Origin: CAZPHU01 sp964419255
GTDB lineage: Bacteria > Fibrobacterota > Chitinivibrionia > Chitinivibrionales > CAYFVL01
DNA length: 50,170 bases
Assembly (NCBI GenBank): GCA_964419255.1
Contig: CAYQOU010000029.1
Coordinates: forward strand, 1 to 50,170
Reading direction: 5' to 3'
The notes below the pieces were generated by a model. It worked only from the letters and a program-made list of their open reading frames with translations, made no database searches and was not told the DNA's origin. Positions within the stretch are counted from its first letter, which is position 1. Every line of letters starts with the position of its first letter. This document shows, in pieces, positions 26,346-34,717 of this stretch. A program made the translations under genes and the position numbers.

Positions 26346-26705
26346 ATGGGCTATGTGAAAACGACAAACAACCGTTCGTTTGTTCAGCTTATTAAAGACC
26401 TGAGAGACGAGACGGTGACTCTGGTGCGAGATGAAGTCGCACTGGTGAAAGTCGAAATCAGAGAAAGAATCGCCGCGATGGGCAAATCGGCGGTTCTTAT
26501 GTTTATGGGTGCGGCACTGGCATATGTCGGGCTGATTCTTTTGCTGATCGGGATCTCTGTTTTAGCGGCATTTGGGCTGAGACGGGCCGGACTATCGATC
26601 TGGATGTCCGCCTGGCTTGGTCCGCTAAGCACCAGTGTTTTAGTTTTGACCATAAGCGCAATCCTGGTATTTTTAGGGGTACGTGAGATCAAGAAACATA
26701 GATGA
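26346..26705 (+). CDS. Phage holin family / holin-X superfamily membrane protein (PF07332, DUF1469)
   Basis: The 119-residue protein has an N-terminal amphipathic helix (FVQLIKDLRDETVTLVRDEV, LVKVEIRERI) and two membrane helices (about 45-75 and 85-112), the pattern of the so-called phage holin family protein. Despite the name, these are usual chromosomal genes near DUF3618 proteins and have no phage context here. The ATG at 26346 has GGAG nine bases ahead; the frame extends to 26271 without a better start. The role may be in envelope stress, but it is unproven. Confidence 0.87.
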   Translation: MGYVKTTNNRSFVQLIKDLRDETVTLVRDEVALVKVEIRERIAAMGKSAVLMFMGAALAYVGLILLLIGISVLAAFGLRRAGLSIWMSAWLGPLSTSVLVLTISAILVFLGVREIKKHR

Positions 26706-26836
26706 TCTTGATCAAAAATGAAAGATTCTCGAGCGAATGAGTTGTACAATTGTTTGGGGCACAAGGAATCGGGCAATCTTAAAACTTCTGAAAGGATTTT
26801 CCAATGTTGCTTCAATCCTGCTACCATCAAGGAGAT

Positions 26837-26869
26837 GCGCCACTCATCCGCTCAGAATCGCTTGTTTCA
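26837..26869 (+). repeat. Partial copy of dispersed intergenic repeat
   Basis: GCGCCACTCATCCGCTC (from 26837) matches GCGCGACTCATCCGCTC at 8376-8392 with one change. The following AGAATCGCTTGTTTCAG matches AGAATCGCTCGATTCAG at 42607-42623, so this spacer carries a degraded member of the same repeat group. Confidence 0.45.
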
Positions 26870-26914
26870 GCTTAGTGAACTTCTGCTCTTTCACAACAGA
26901 CAAAAGCAATAGAG

Positions 26915-27181
26915 ATGACACAACAGAGTATGACGTCCTCAAAAAATAATGGTAAGGTGACATCCGCTCAGATCCGCAAACAGATCGAACGGACTCGCAT
27001 CGAGATGGATCAGACCCTCGCGGAGATACAGGACAAACTGGATCAGAATCCGCTAATACATTCTCTTGGCCACTTTGCCGTTCTGTTGAAGCACCACAAG
27101 AGAGTCCCAATCGTTTCGGCTGCATGCCTTGCAACAATCATAATCGCCATAAAAATCTACCGCTCGCACAGTTGCCGCTAG
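26915..27181 (+). CDS. DUF3618 domain-containing protein
   Basis: The 88-residue protein carries the DUF3618 pattern AQIRKQIERTRIEMDQTLAEIQDKL (about residues 17-41; shown over two motifs IRKQIERTR and EMDQTLAEI) and a C-terminal membrane helix (VSAACLATIIIAIKIY). It completes the group with the holin-X-like gene 209 bp upstream. The ribosome site before the ATG is weak; ATG 26930 is a possible later start. Function is unknown. Confidence 0.85.
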   Translation: MTQQSMTSSKNNGKVTSAQIRKQIERTRIEMDQTLAEIQDKLDQNPLIHSLGHFAVLLKHHKRVPIVSAACLATIIIAIKIYRSHSCR

Positions 27182-27376
27182 TCTGCCTGGAAATCTTGAT
27201 GCAGCCGTAAGGTTATGCATCTGCATTTGGCTCGCGTGATTCCCGACAGCTCGATTGACATAGGAAAAAGCGGTGAGTAGCCGGCAGGTTGTATATTAAT
27301 AGCCTGATTACAATGCAAACAGTGATGTTGCGACTAACCTCGAGAGAGTGTGGGGATTTAGAGCGGAGATCGATCA

Positions 27377-28378
27377 GTGGAAGATAAAAAACTGTCGGCT
27401 ATTGGTAAATTCGGTGATTTAAGAGTTGTTGTCCTGGGAGATGTTATGATGGATATATATGATTTCTGTTATACTTCTCAAAGCAGGCCTTCACCGGAAA
27501 AGCCGGGTAAGAGGGTGTATACAGCGCATACATCGATGAAGGCACTTGGGGGGGCTGGTAATGTGGCTGCAAATCTCCGTGCGTTGGGAGTGGCTACCAC
27601 ATTGATAGGAATCACCGGCAATGATGGACACTACTTTACCCTTCAGAAACTTGCAGACCAGGCGGGAATCGAACACTGTTTGATACGCGACAGATCCCGT
27701 CCCACAACCATGAAAACACGTTTGTACATCGATGATGAGTATGTGCTGAGGCGGGATGATGAATCGACGCATCCTGTAAGCAGAGAAACGGCAGCTACCA
27801 TTCTCAACGAATTTTTGAACGAGCTGGATGAGGCCGATGCGGTTATTATAAGTGACTACAACAAGGGTTTTTTCTCTATAGACATTGCTCGGAAGGTAAT
27901 CAGTACGAGCCATCAACGAGGGATTCCGGTGGTGGTGGATTTTAAACCGCCGAACAGGAGACTTTTTCAGGGGGCCGATATTATTGCTCCGAATAATCAT
28001 GAGGCTGCCGCTCTTCTTCCCGGCTTTAACCGCAACGCCGACCTGCAGGCTCAGACAAGGGAGTTGTTCGATCTTCTCGGGTGCAGAAATGTGATCGTGA
28101 CTCTTGGATCTGAGGGGATGTGCGGATACGATGGGGAGAACTTTTTTCTGGCACCGGCTCACAAGGTGGATGAGGTGGATGCGGTAGGTTGCGGAGATAC
28201 CGTCCGTGTAGTTCTTGCCCTGACGTATGCTCTGGGTTATTCTCTTTTGGAGGCTGCCGAACTTGCCAACGATGCGGCCGCGGTTGTGTTACAGAAAAAG
28301 GGCACTGCGACGGTCAGTAGAGAGGAGCTTACGGCCTTTATTCGAGGCACGGCGGCTGTGAATCGGGCAGAGAAATAG
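27377..28378 (+). CDS. PfkB-family carbohydrate kinase, HldA/RfaE1-like
   Basis: The 333-residue sugar kinase resembles D-glycero-beta-D-manno-heptose-7-phosphate kinase: VVVLGDVMMDIYDF at the N-terminus, the GGAGNVAANLRALG substrate site, the YNKGFF and VDFKPPN stretches and the C-terminal anion-hole motif DAVGCGDT (usually GAGDT), where the Asp is the catalytic base. It lacks the nucleotidyltransferase half found in fused HldE. Heptose-phosphate is the best guess, fitting LPS inner-core synthesis, but related kinases take other sugars. It starts at GTG 27377 with GCGGAG ahead. The M29 peptidase follows after nine bases. Confidence 0.88.
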   Translation: MEDKKLSAIGKFGDLRVVVLGDVMMDIYDFCYTSQSRPSPEKPGKRVYTAHTSMKALGGAGNVAANLRALGVATTLIGITGNDGHYFTLQKLADQAGIEHCLIRDRSRPTTMKTRLYIDDEYVLRRDDESTHPVSRETAATILNEFLNELDEADAVIISDYNKGFFSIDIARKVISTSHQRGIPVVVDFKPPNRRLFQGADIIAPNNHEAAALLPGFNRNADLQAQTRELFDLLGCRNVIVTLGSEGMCGYDGENFFLAPAHKVDEVDAVGCGDTVRVVLALTYALGYSLLEAAELANDAAAVVLQKKGTATVSREELTAFIRGTAAVNRAEK

Positions 28379-28387
28379 TTCGGACAT

Positions 28388-29620
28388 ATGGAAAAAGACT
28401 TTTTTCAGGCGTATGCCTCTGTAGCATTGGAAGTGGGAGTAAATCTGTATCCCGGCCAGTGTTTAAACATCAGAACCGGCGTGCAAACCTACGATTTTGC
28501 ATTGGAGCTGGCACGTCAGGCGTACAAGAAGGGTGCGAAATTCGTCGATATTGACGTGCGCAGTGCGTATCTGACAAAGGCGCGCGTGGAGGCGGGAAAC
28601 GAAAATGATCTGACCTTTATGCCGCACTATCTTGTCTCGAGAAGCTATGAGCAGCTTGCGAACGACTGGGCTTTCATCAGCATAGATAATACGGAAGAGA
28701 CGGATGTCTGCAGCAGTGTGGACCCCAGACTTTTGGGAACGGTCACGCGCACCAGTCGCAAGGCCTTGAAGCGTTCGATGGAAGGCTTTCTCAGACATGA
28801 ACATACCTGGTGCATTGTCGCGGCTCCCGGTGCACACTGGGCGGCAAAGGTCCTCAATAGTGCCCCTGATGAGAAATCAACCAAGCGGCTAATACAAAAG
28901 CTCATACCTATCTTGCGGCTTGATGAGGCCAACCCGGTCAGGGCATGGAAACAACACGGCCGCACTCTTATCGAAAGATGTAACAAACTAAACAAACTGC
29001 GTCTGGACAGATTACATTTCGTTGACGAAGGTACCGATCTGCACATCGGACTGAATCGGTCGGGAGCCTGGATCGGGGGGCCGGGAAAAACACCCGATGG
29101 CCGCTTTTTCTTCCCCAATCTGCCTACGGAAGAGGTCTTTACCACGCCGGATTTTCATCGGGCTGAGGGTAGGGTTCGTGTTACCCGGCCGGTCAAAATC
29201 ATGGATACAATCGTTGATGGGGTGTGGTTTGAGTTTAGAGGCGGAAAACTGGTCGCTTTCGGAGCACAGCAGGGCAGAGAAATGCTGGAAAAGATGCTTA
29301 CGATGGATGAGGGGGCATCCAACATCGGTGAGGTTGCCCTTGTGGGTATCGACTCTCCCGTGTATCAAAGTGGCCTGTTGTTCAACAGCATTCTCTACGA
29401 TGAAAATGCCTCTTCACACATTGCACTCGGAAACGGATTTCCCACCTGCGTTTCCCGCAAGGGTACTCTTCAGACCGATGAAGAGAAGAAGAGGGCCGGA
29501 TGCAATGTTTCGTTGGTGCATACAGATTTTATGATCGGTACCGCGGAGATGAAAATAGACGGATATAGCAGATCGGGACGTAAAATACCGATCATGCGTG
29601 AAGGGCGAATCCTTTTCTAA
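28388..29620 (+). CDS. Aminopeptidase, M29 family
   Basis: The 410 residues match the M29 (AmpS/thermophilic aminopeptidase) family: SVALEVGVNLYPGQ at the start, ARQAYKKGAKFVDI, NLPTEEVFTTPD with a metal-binding Glu, GEVALVG, SSHIALGNGF, and VHTDFMIG near the end, which supply the two metal sites with Glu, His and Asp. These cytosolic enzymes remove N-terminal residues from peptides. Length is normal (about 400-410). It starts nine bases after the kinase stop, so the two are likely cotranscribed although functionally unrelated. Confidence 0.95.
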   Translation: MEKDFFQAYASVALEVGVNLYPGQCLNIRTGVQTYDFALELARQAYKKGAKFVDIDVRSAYLTKARVEAGNENDLTFMPHYLVSRSYEQLANDWAFISIDNTEETDVCSSVDPRLLGTVTRTSRKALKRSMEGFLRHEHTWCIVAAPGAHWAAKVLNSAPDEKSTKRLIQKLIPILRLDEANPVRAWKQHGRTLIERCNKLNKLRLDRLHFVDEGTDLHIGLNRSGAWIGGPGKTPDGRFFFPNLPTEEVFTTPDFHRAEGRVRVTRPVKIMDTIVDGVWFEFRGGKLVAFGAQQGREMLEKMLTMDEGASNIGEVALVGIDSPVYQSGLLFNSILYDENASSHIALGNGFPTCVSRKGTLQTDEEKKRAGCNVSLVHTDFMIGTAEMKIDGYSRSGRKIPIMREGRILF

Positions 29621-29876
29621 ACAAAAACCATAATTACGCGAATGTGTTTTTCATCCGATTGTCTCCGGATGCTATACTGCCATAAAGGTAACAGCAGCAT
29701 GTTTCACTCTCCTTTTTCAGACGCCTTCATATTTTTCTTACGACAATTTCTCGCAAATTAATCGAAACTCCACTTCAGTGCTTGCCGTGGCCGGATACTT
29801 GCTTTTTTTTACAACAAAGAGAAAATAATCCGTACAAGATTCAGCTATAAGCGTAATACGTAAAAAAGAGGATGTT

Positions 29877-30272
29877 ATGACTCATAAACAATTCATACAC
29901 GCCTACACAAAAGGACTCTGCATTCCGCGTATTGAGCCGACGGAGGCGGTGCATGTCATGTTCTCAGACGGTGTGGCGCGACGTCTGCGTCTGACATATT
30001 ACACCTGGTTTATCATCTGGTTATCGCTGGTTGGACTTACCGTTTTTTTCCTTTCTACCGCATCGGTGATTAATGCTCTGGTTATAATGGTTTTCGTATA
30101 TTTTCTTCCCTATGGTATGGTCAGATATTCAGCTGATTATATTATCACCAAGGCTTTGGAGGATGAGTCTTTTTTTCGATTTGCGGTGGGATCGAAAGTG
30201 ATGGTTATCGAGCAGTCGATGTCGGTCAATTCCGGGGGAGTGCGCAACAACAATTTGCAGCACCAGCAGTAG
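29877..30272 (+). CDS. Two-TM membrane protein of unknown function
   Basis: The 131 residues hold two adjacent membrane helices (WFIIWLSLVGLTVFFLSTA and ALVIMVFVYFLPYGM, about 43-83) between hydrophilic ends; the C-terminus is Asn/Gln-rich. The ATG is preceded by AAAGAGGATGTT. No family is recognised. It is convergent with the Suf genes. Confidence 0.68.
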   Translation: MTHKQFIHAYTKGLCIPRIEPTEAVHVMFSDGVARRLRLTYYTWFIIWLSLVGLTVFFLSTASVINALVIMVFVYFLPYGMVRYSADYIITKALEDESFFRFAVGSKVMVIEQSMSVNSGGVRNNNLQHQQ

Positions 30273-30371
30273 CAGCCCGAATATTGTCTGATGGTTTCCA
30301 AAATTCAGAGGCCGGTGGTCGAGTTCGGCAGTGCCCGGGTATCGGTTTTTCTGTGCAAACACATATAGATA

Positions 30372-31328
30372 CTACCGGGGTGCGGCATAGTCCTCGCTGC
30401 CCAATAATCCTCCGATAATGATATCCACAGCATCGTCCTCAGTGAGTCCTCTCGCCATTAATGTCTCCAGTTGTTTGTCATCCACACTCCCGATGGCCGC
30501 TTCATGGGTAACATGGGCGTGGGGGTCACGTACTTCCACGATTGGCTCAGCCCGGGCAACCGCCTTGTCCTGAATAATCTCTTTACAATCCACGTGCCCT
30601 CGTGCTCCGGGCCCGTCTGCGATAAGCTGGTTTATAATTTCGGCCCGCGATCGGTCGCGTACAGCGATTTTTGAGGTCAATACCCCGGTCGCTGCTTCAT
30701 GCAACAATGCCGCCTCCCGTATGTAAACCCGATCGTCGGCTGTCGCATTTATGCGTGCATTCATCTCGAGTGTCGATTCCGGCTCACATACCGCTTCATA
30801 ATCCAGATCGATTCTACCCACTCGTCCACGCAACAGCACAAATTCACTGGAGAAGCGTGCCCTGCGGTCAAGCTGGATTTTGGCCCGGGGAATCACCGTG
30901 ATACCGCCCTGAGGACTGTGAACATGGTGTTCTTCATAGCTGTATCGGGCACCGGCGCCGATACGAACCCTGGCATCCATAATGTGCTTTACATCGACGG
31001 CATGGGGAAAGACGCAGTGAGAGCGTACACTCAGAGAGGCTTCTTCGCCGATATCCAGATCCATGATTATGTGTTGAGTGCCTTTTTGTGGAAGAACCCC
31101 GAAACAAAACTGTACGGTCTTTGCGATGACGGCACCCTTATCCACTCGAATACGGGTTTCTACTCCATCATGACGCTCGCGAGCATCTACATGGAGGCCG
31201 GGGACCGCATGCAGACCGACAATGCTGCTGCCGTGGATAAGCACATGAGCCACATCCTGTTGCAGGAGGCTTTTGGGATCAATATCTGTCGAGGCGATAA
31301 GTTCGTTTGGATCGGGCCGACTATTCAT
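30372..31328 (-). CDS. SufB/SufD-family Fe-S cluster assembly scaffold protein
   Basis: The 318-residue protein belongs to the SufB/SufD family: a beta-helix core (about 70-260) rich in hydrophobic-polar alternation (SLSVRSHCVFPHAVDVKH, VLLRGRVGRIDLDYEAV) and the C-terminal family motif HVTHEAAIGSVDDKQL, then LMARGLTEDDAVDIIIGGLL. It is shorter than classic SufB (about 470) or SufD (about 420), having a reduced N-terminal domain. The start is ATG 31328, overlapping the sufC stop by eight bases, with AAAGGA ahead; an upstream extension to 31421 lies inside sufC. With SufC it would form the SufBC-type scaffold. Only one B/D protein is present, and no SufS, SufE or SufU is next to it. Confidence 0.92.
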   Translation of the reverse strand: MNSRPDPNELIASTDIDPKSLLQQDVAHVLIHGSSIVGLHAVPGLHVDARERHDGVETRIRVDKGAVIAKTVQFCFGVLPQKGTQHIIMDLDIGEEASLSVRSHCVFPHAVDVKHIMDARVRIGAGARYSYEEHHVHSPQGGITVIPRAKIQLDRRARFSSEFVLLRGRVGRIDLDYEAVCEPESTLEMNARINATADDRVYIREAALLHEAATGVLTSKIAVRDRSRAEIINQLIADGPGARGHVDCKEIIQDKAVARAEPIVEVRDPHAHVTHEAAIGSVDDKQLETLMARGLTEDDAVDIIIGGLLGSEDYAAPR

Positions 31329-32061
31329 AATCAATCCTTTGTTCTTCTCCCGTGGGGTGATTCTGGTGGTCACAGGGTATACATCGATCACGAAAGTAGG
31401 GGATGATTTTTTCTGTGACACCCTTTTGGATTATTTGGCCGCAGCACATGAGAAACGCATGCTCTGCCCACTGAAGCACCGCCGGGCTGTGGGTGATAAG
31501 CAGCACTGTGGTGCCGCTTTGTCGTAAATCGGTGATTATGTCGTGGATACGATCGATTGAATCTATGTCGATTCCGCTGTCTGGCTCATCAAGCATGACC
31601 AGGCGGGGTCTCATCGCCAGAATGGCACCAAGTTCCACCTTTTTCCGTTCACCTCCGCTGAGCGTTCTGTCTACCGCTCTGTCAAGATACCGGTCGGGCT
31701 CAAGTCCCACGCGTGACAGAATGCCGGCAGGCTCCACGGTGGATGATGCGCCGGCGAGAATATAGCGCCGTACACTGACTCCTTCGAAGCGTGCCGGCTC
31801 CTGCCATCCGAGTGTGATGCCTTTTCGGGCGCGCTGGTCGAGGCTGAGGCTGTCGATCGGATCTCCCTGGAACAGAATGGTGCCGCGATAGTGTGCAAAT
31901 CCTTTTCTTCCCATAATAACGGACGAGAGGGTGGATTTACCGGCACCATTGGGACCTACGACCGCATGAATATGCCCCTCCCAGACCTCCATCGAGATGT
32001 TGCGCAGAATGGGCTTGTCTCCAAGAGTCAAATGCAGGTTTTTAATCTCGAGTATACTCAT
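31321..32061 (-). CDS. sufC: SufC-type ABC ATPase for Fe-S cluster assembly
   Basis: The 246-residue ATPase has Walker A GPNGAGKSTL near 36-45, the SufC-type signature LSGGERKKVELG, Walker B MLDEPDSGIDID, and the switch His in LLITHSP. The sequence MSILEIKNLHLTLGDKPILRN at the start and total length match SufC. It powers the SufB/D scaffold encoded immediately downstream, with overlapping genes, which implies coupled translation. The site before the ATG (AGGACGG) is weak. The pair resembles the minimal two-gene SMS (SmsCB) systems described for archaea and some bacteria. Confidence 0.95.
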   Translation of the reverse strand: MSILEIKNLHLTLGDKPILRNISMEVWEGHIHAVVGPNGAGKSTLSSVIMGRKGFAHYRGTILFQGDPIDSLSLDQRARKGITLGWQEPARFEGVSVRRYILAGASSTVEPAGILSRVGLEPDRYLDRAVDRTLSGGERKKVELGAILAMRPRLVMLDEPDSGIDIDSIDRIHDIITDLRQSGTTVLLITHSPAVLQWAEHAFLMCCGQIIQKGVTEKIIPYFRDRCIPCDHQNHPTGEEQRIDYE

Positions 32062-32448
32062 TTATTACCGTCCTGAGTCGGGAAAGCAGCAGAATTCAGG
32101 ATCACGAATTACGCAAATCAGGAAACACGATCATACGGCAGCCGAATCCAGCGATTCTGAGATGCCGCTGCACCCAGAAAATTGCTCAATTCGGGGAATG
32201 CCCCGAAAAAGCTTCGCATCGGAAACAAATGGGCTTATCAACCATTGCTGCCGGATCGTAGAAGGGGAGTAAAGCAAATCGGATGCCACCGTGTATCGAC
32301 AGCATGGATAGCTTTCGCATCGTGAGAATCGATTGTCAAGAGGGGGTGAGCGGGCGGTTGGTTTACCTTTTGCATCCTTGTGTAGCATGGACCCGACAGG
32401 TTATGTCACATTCTTATGTTCAGCTAAGCTCTTCCTGGGGAGGAGAAT
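32062..32448. other. Divergent spacer between sufC and the outer-membrane protein gene
   Basis: These 387 bases contain no supported gene. The piece CCGAATCCAGCGATTCTGAG at 32141-32160 is a small inverted repeat of the GAATC-N-GATTC type seen in the dispersed repeats. Promoters for both flanking genes should lie here but were not assigned. Confidence 0.4.
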
Positions 32449-33159
32449 ATGAAGATAAAAACATTTACACACGGCAGATTGAAGAGTAGTGCACTATTGT
32501 TGATTATCACTTCCATTGTGTTTTCTGCTTTTGGACAGGAACATTTTGCCCTGGGAGTCAAGGGGGGGTTAAACCTCTCGACCTTGCGGGGAGATCAGAT
32601 CTCCGAATTGGAAGAAAATGCTCTGGTCGATGCGGGCGGTCGTCTGCGGGGAAGAGTGTATTCATCATATGGGGGCGGTCTTCTTTTTAGATGGGTATTC
32701 AAAGAAAACTTTCTGGCGATTCAGACGGAGCTGCTTCTCAACAGGGCAGGAAAAAAATGGAAGTGTCCTTCGGGGGATATAAGTTTACATACCGATTACC
32801 TTTCGTTTCCTCTTCTGTTTGTTCTTATGGTGCCAATGGATGTGTTACGTCCGCATATATCTGCGGGGGCGGTGGGAATGTATGCGCTGCGCTCCAAGGC
32901 CGAAAATGTCGGCTGGGTTTCATCTGAGTCCGAGACGTTTATCTCGAATTTTTCCGAAGCGGATGCAACAGATCATGTGCGACGCATGGATGTGGGATTG
33001 ATGGTCGGGGTCGGGTGCGACATCGCGGTCGCAAGGGGAGCCTTTGTTTTGGACATCAGATATCAACTGGGGCTCATGGATGTGTATATGCTGGATGGTG
33101 GCGAGAGAATAAAAAATTCGGCTTTCTCTGCATCGACGGGGTATACGCTGTATTTTTAG
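32449..33159 (+). CDS. Outer-membrane beta-barrel protein (PorT/OMP_b-brl-like)
   Basis: The 236-residue protein has a signal peptide (hydrophobic SALLLIITSIVFSAF, cleavage near FGQ), then the barrel start HFALGVKGGLNLSTL, strands such as YSSYGGGLLFRWVF, AIQTELLLNRAG and ALDIRYQLG-type segments, and a final GYTLYF ending in Phe. This matches small 8-strand outer-membrane barrels of the PorT/OMP_b-brl type. The ATG follows GGGGAGGAG. The sulfatase gene follows with almost no gap. Confidence 0.85.
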   Translation: MKIKTFTHGRLKSSALLLIITSIVFSAFGQEHFALGVKGGLNLSTLRGDQISELEENALVDAGGRLRGRVYSSYGGGLLFRWVFKENFLAIQTELLLNRAGKKWKCPSGDISLHTDYLSFPLLFVLMVPMDVLRPHISAGAVGMYALRSKAENVGWVSSESETFISNFSEADATDHVRRMDVGLMVGVGCDIAVARGAFVLDIRYQLGLMDVYMLDGGERIKNSAFSASTGYTLYF

Positions 33160-33205
33160 AGTGAGTGAGAACTTCTGGAGAAAAAACGATGGAAAATTGT
33201 CTATT

Positions 33206-34528
33206 ATGTTGAGACGAACGTTTTGCAAGTACATATCAGCAGGTCTTACATCTCTTGGAATTCATTCTACAAGTTTCGCGGGCAAGGGGAAGCGCAAAGC
33301 GAAACCAAATTTTATCATCATCTTCACCGACGATCAGGGATATGGAGACCTGGGATGTTTCGGGTCTGCTGATATGCACACGCCCAACATTGATCGCATG
33401 GCTGCACAGGGGATGAAGATGACCGACTTTTATTCGGCATCCCCTGTCTGTACACCATCCCGTGCCGCTCTTCTTACCGGAAACTATCCTCTGCGGGCCG
33501 GTAATCTTCCGGTGTTGTGGCCGTTTCATAAGATAGGGCTCAATCCCTCGGAGACCACGATTGCGGATGTGCTGAAGGGGCAGCAGTACGCCACAGCCTG
33601 CATCGGCAAGTGGCATCTGGGACATCATAAGGAATTTTCTCCTGTTCGTCAGGGCTTCGACTATTTCTATGGCATGCCGTACAGCAATGATATGTTTCCC
33701 AAACCGCTTCTTCGCAACGATGAGATTATCGAGCGGCCGGTGAATCAAAACACCTTAACCAGGCGCTATACGCAGGAGGCGGTAAAGTTTATCCGTCGAA
33801 ACAAAGACAATCCGTTTTTTCTGTATCTTCCTCACACTATGCCGCATGTACCGCTGGCGGTTTCGGACCGTTTCAGGGGGAAAACTTCACGGGGTTTGTA
33901 TGCGGATGTTATTGCGGAGCTGGACTGGAGTACAGGTCAGATCCTAAGCACCCTCAAGGAGCTGGATCTGGAAAAGGATACGCTTGTGATATATACCTCC
34001 GATAATGGCCCCTGGTTGGGTAAAGGCGCTAAGGGGGGATCGGCGGGGCCGCTGCGGGGCGGGAAGTTTTCCGCCTACGAAGGGGGCATGCGTGTTCCGT
34101 GTGTGATGCAGTGGCGTGGCATAATCCCGGCGGGCCGGAGTTGCCCGGCGCTAACCACTACTATGGATCTGCTGCCCACCTGTGCCGCACTGGCGGGAGC
34201 ATCTCTACCAGATAACCCGATCGATGGTAAAAACATCGTCGATGTGATAGTCGGGAATCGGAGCAGGCACTCGCCGTATGATGCATTTATCTACTATGGA
34301 CCTCGTGGGACGGTTCGTGCAGTTCGGTCGGGTAGCTGGAAATTGTTTCTGAAAAAAAATGAGTTATACAATCTTCGGGAAGATATCGGAGAGCAAACCA
34401 ACCTTTATCCTAAGCATATGGCGATGGTAAAAAAGCTGCGAAAAATGGCAATCGAGATCGATAAAGAGATACGCTCGCAGCGCCGCCCCCCAGGCAAACT
34501 TAAGGTTCTGAGAAATCAAGAACAATAA
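33206..34528 (+). CDS. Sulfatase (alkaline-phosphatase superfamily, formylglycine type)
   Basis: The product of about 440 residues hydrolyses sulfate esters, probably of polysaccharides, outside the cytoplasm. It opens with metal-binding PNFIIIFTDDQGYGDLG and carries the formylglycine motif VCTPSRAALLTG (Cys is residue 82 from this start), GKWHLGHH, and DNGPWLG with Asp/Asn for Ca2+. A formylglycine-generating enzyme is needed but not in the window. The start MLRRTFCKYISAG looks like a Tat-type signal with twin Arg; GTG 33161, two bases after the barrel gene's stop, is the other in-frame start and would add 15 residues. The ribosome site is weak in both cases. Confidence 0.93.
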   Translation: MLRRTFCKYISAGLTSLGIHSTSFAGKGKRKAKPNFIIIFTDDQGYGDLGCFGSADMHTPNIDRMAAQGMKMTDFYSASPVCTPSRAALLTGNYPLRAGNLPVLWPFHKIGLNPSETTIADVLKGQQYATACIGKWHLGHHKEFSPVRQGFDYFYGMPYSNDMFPKPLLRNDEIIERPVNQNTLTRRYTQEAVKFIRRNKDNPFFLYLPHTMPHVPLAVSDRFRGKTSRGLYADVIAELDWSTGQILSTLKELDLEKDTLVIYTSDNGPWLGKGAKGGSAGPLRGGKFSAYEGGMRVPCVMQWRGIIPAGRSCPALTTTMDLLPTCAALAGASLPDNPIDGKNIVDVIVGNRSRHSPYDAFIYYGPRGTVRAVRSGSWKLFLKKNELYNLREDIGEQTNLYPKHMAMVKKLRKMAIEIDKEIRSQRRPPGKLKVLRNQEQ

Positions 34529-34717
34529 AACCCATGTCGCGCCATTCATCCACCCCCCCAAGCGCTCGACTCGGAGAGTAAGGGAAGATATTCTCGATCT
34601 GGTAGAGCGAGCGGAAAAGGTCGATATAAGGTTACAGGGTGCTAAAAAAGATCGTGGGGGAAAAAATGTATCCTTCTTCTACATGAGTGGGCTGTACATG
34701 GCAGTGTAAAACTCTGC

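Noticed and set aside
26346..26705. Prophage inferred from the phage-holin-family gene
   Set aside because: Members of this family are usual chromosomal membrane proteins beside DUF3618 genes; no phage structural, integrase or lysis gene is nearby.
26718..26912. 64-codon frame between the holin-X-like and DUF3618 genes
   Set aside because: It overlaps a degraded dispersed repeat, has no ribosome site and no family resemblance.
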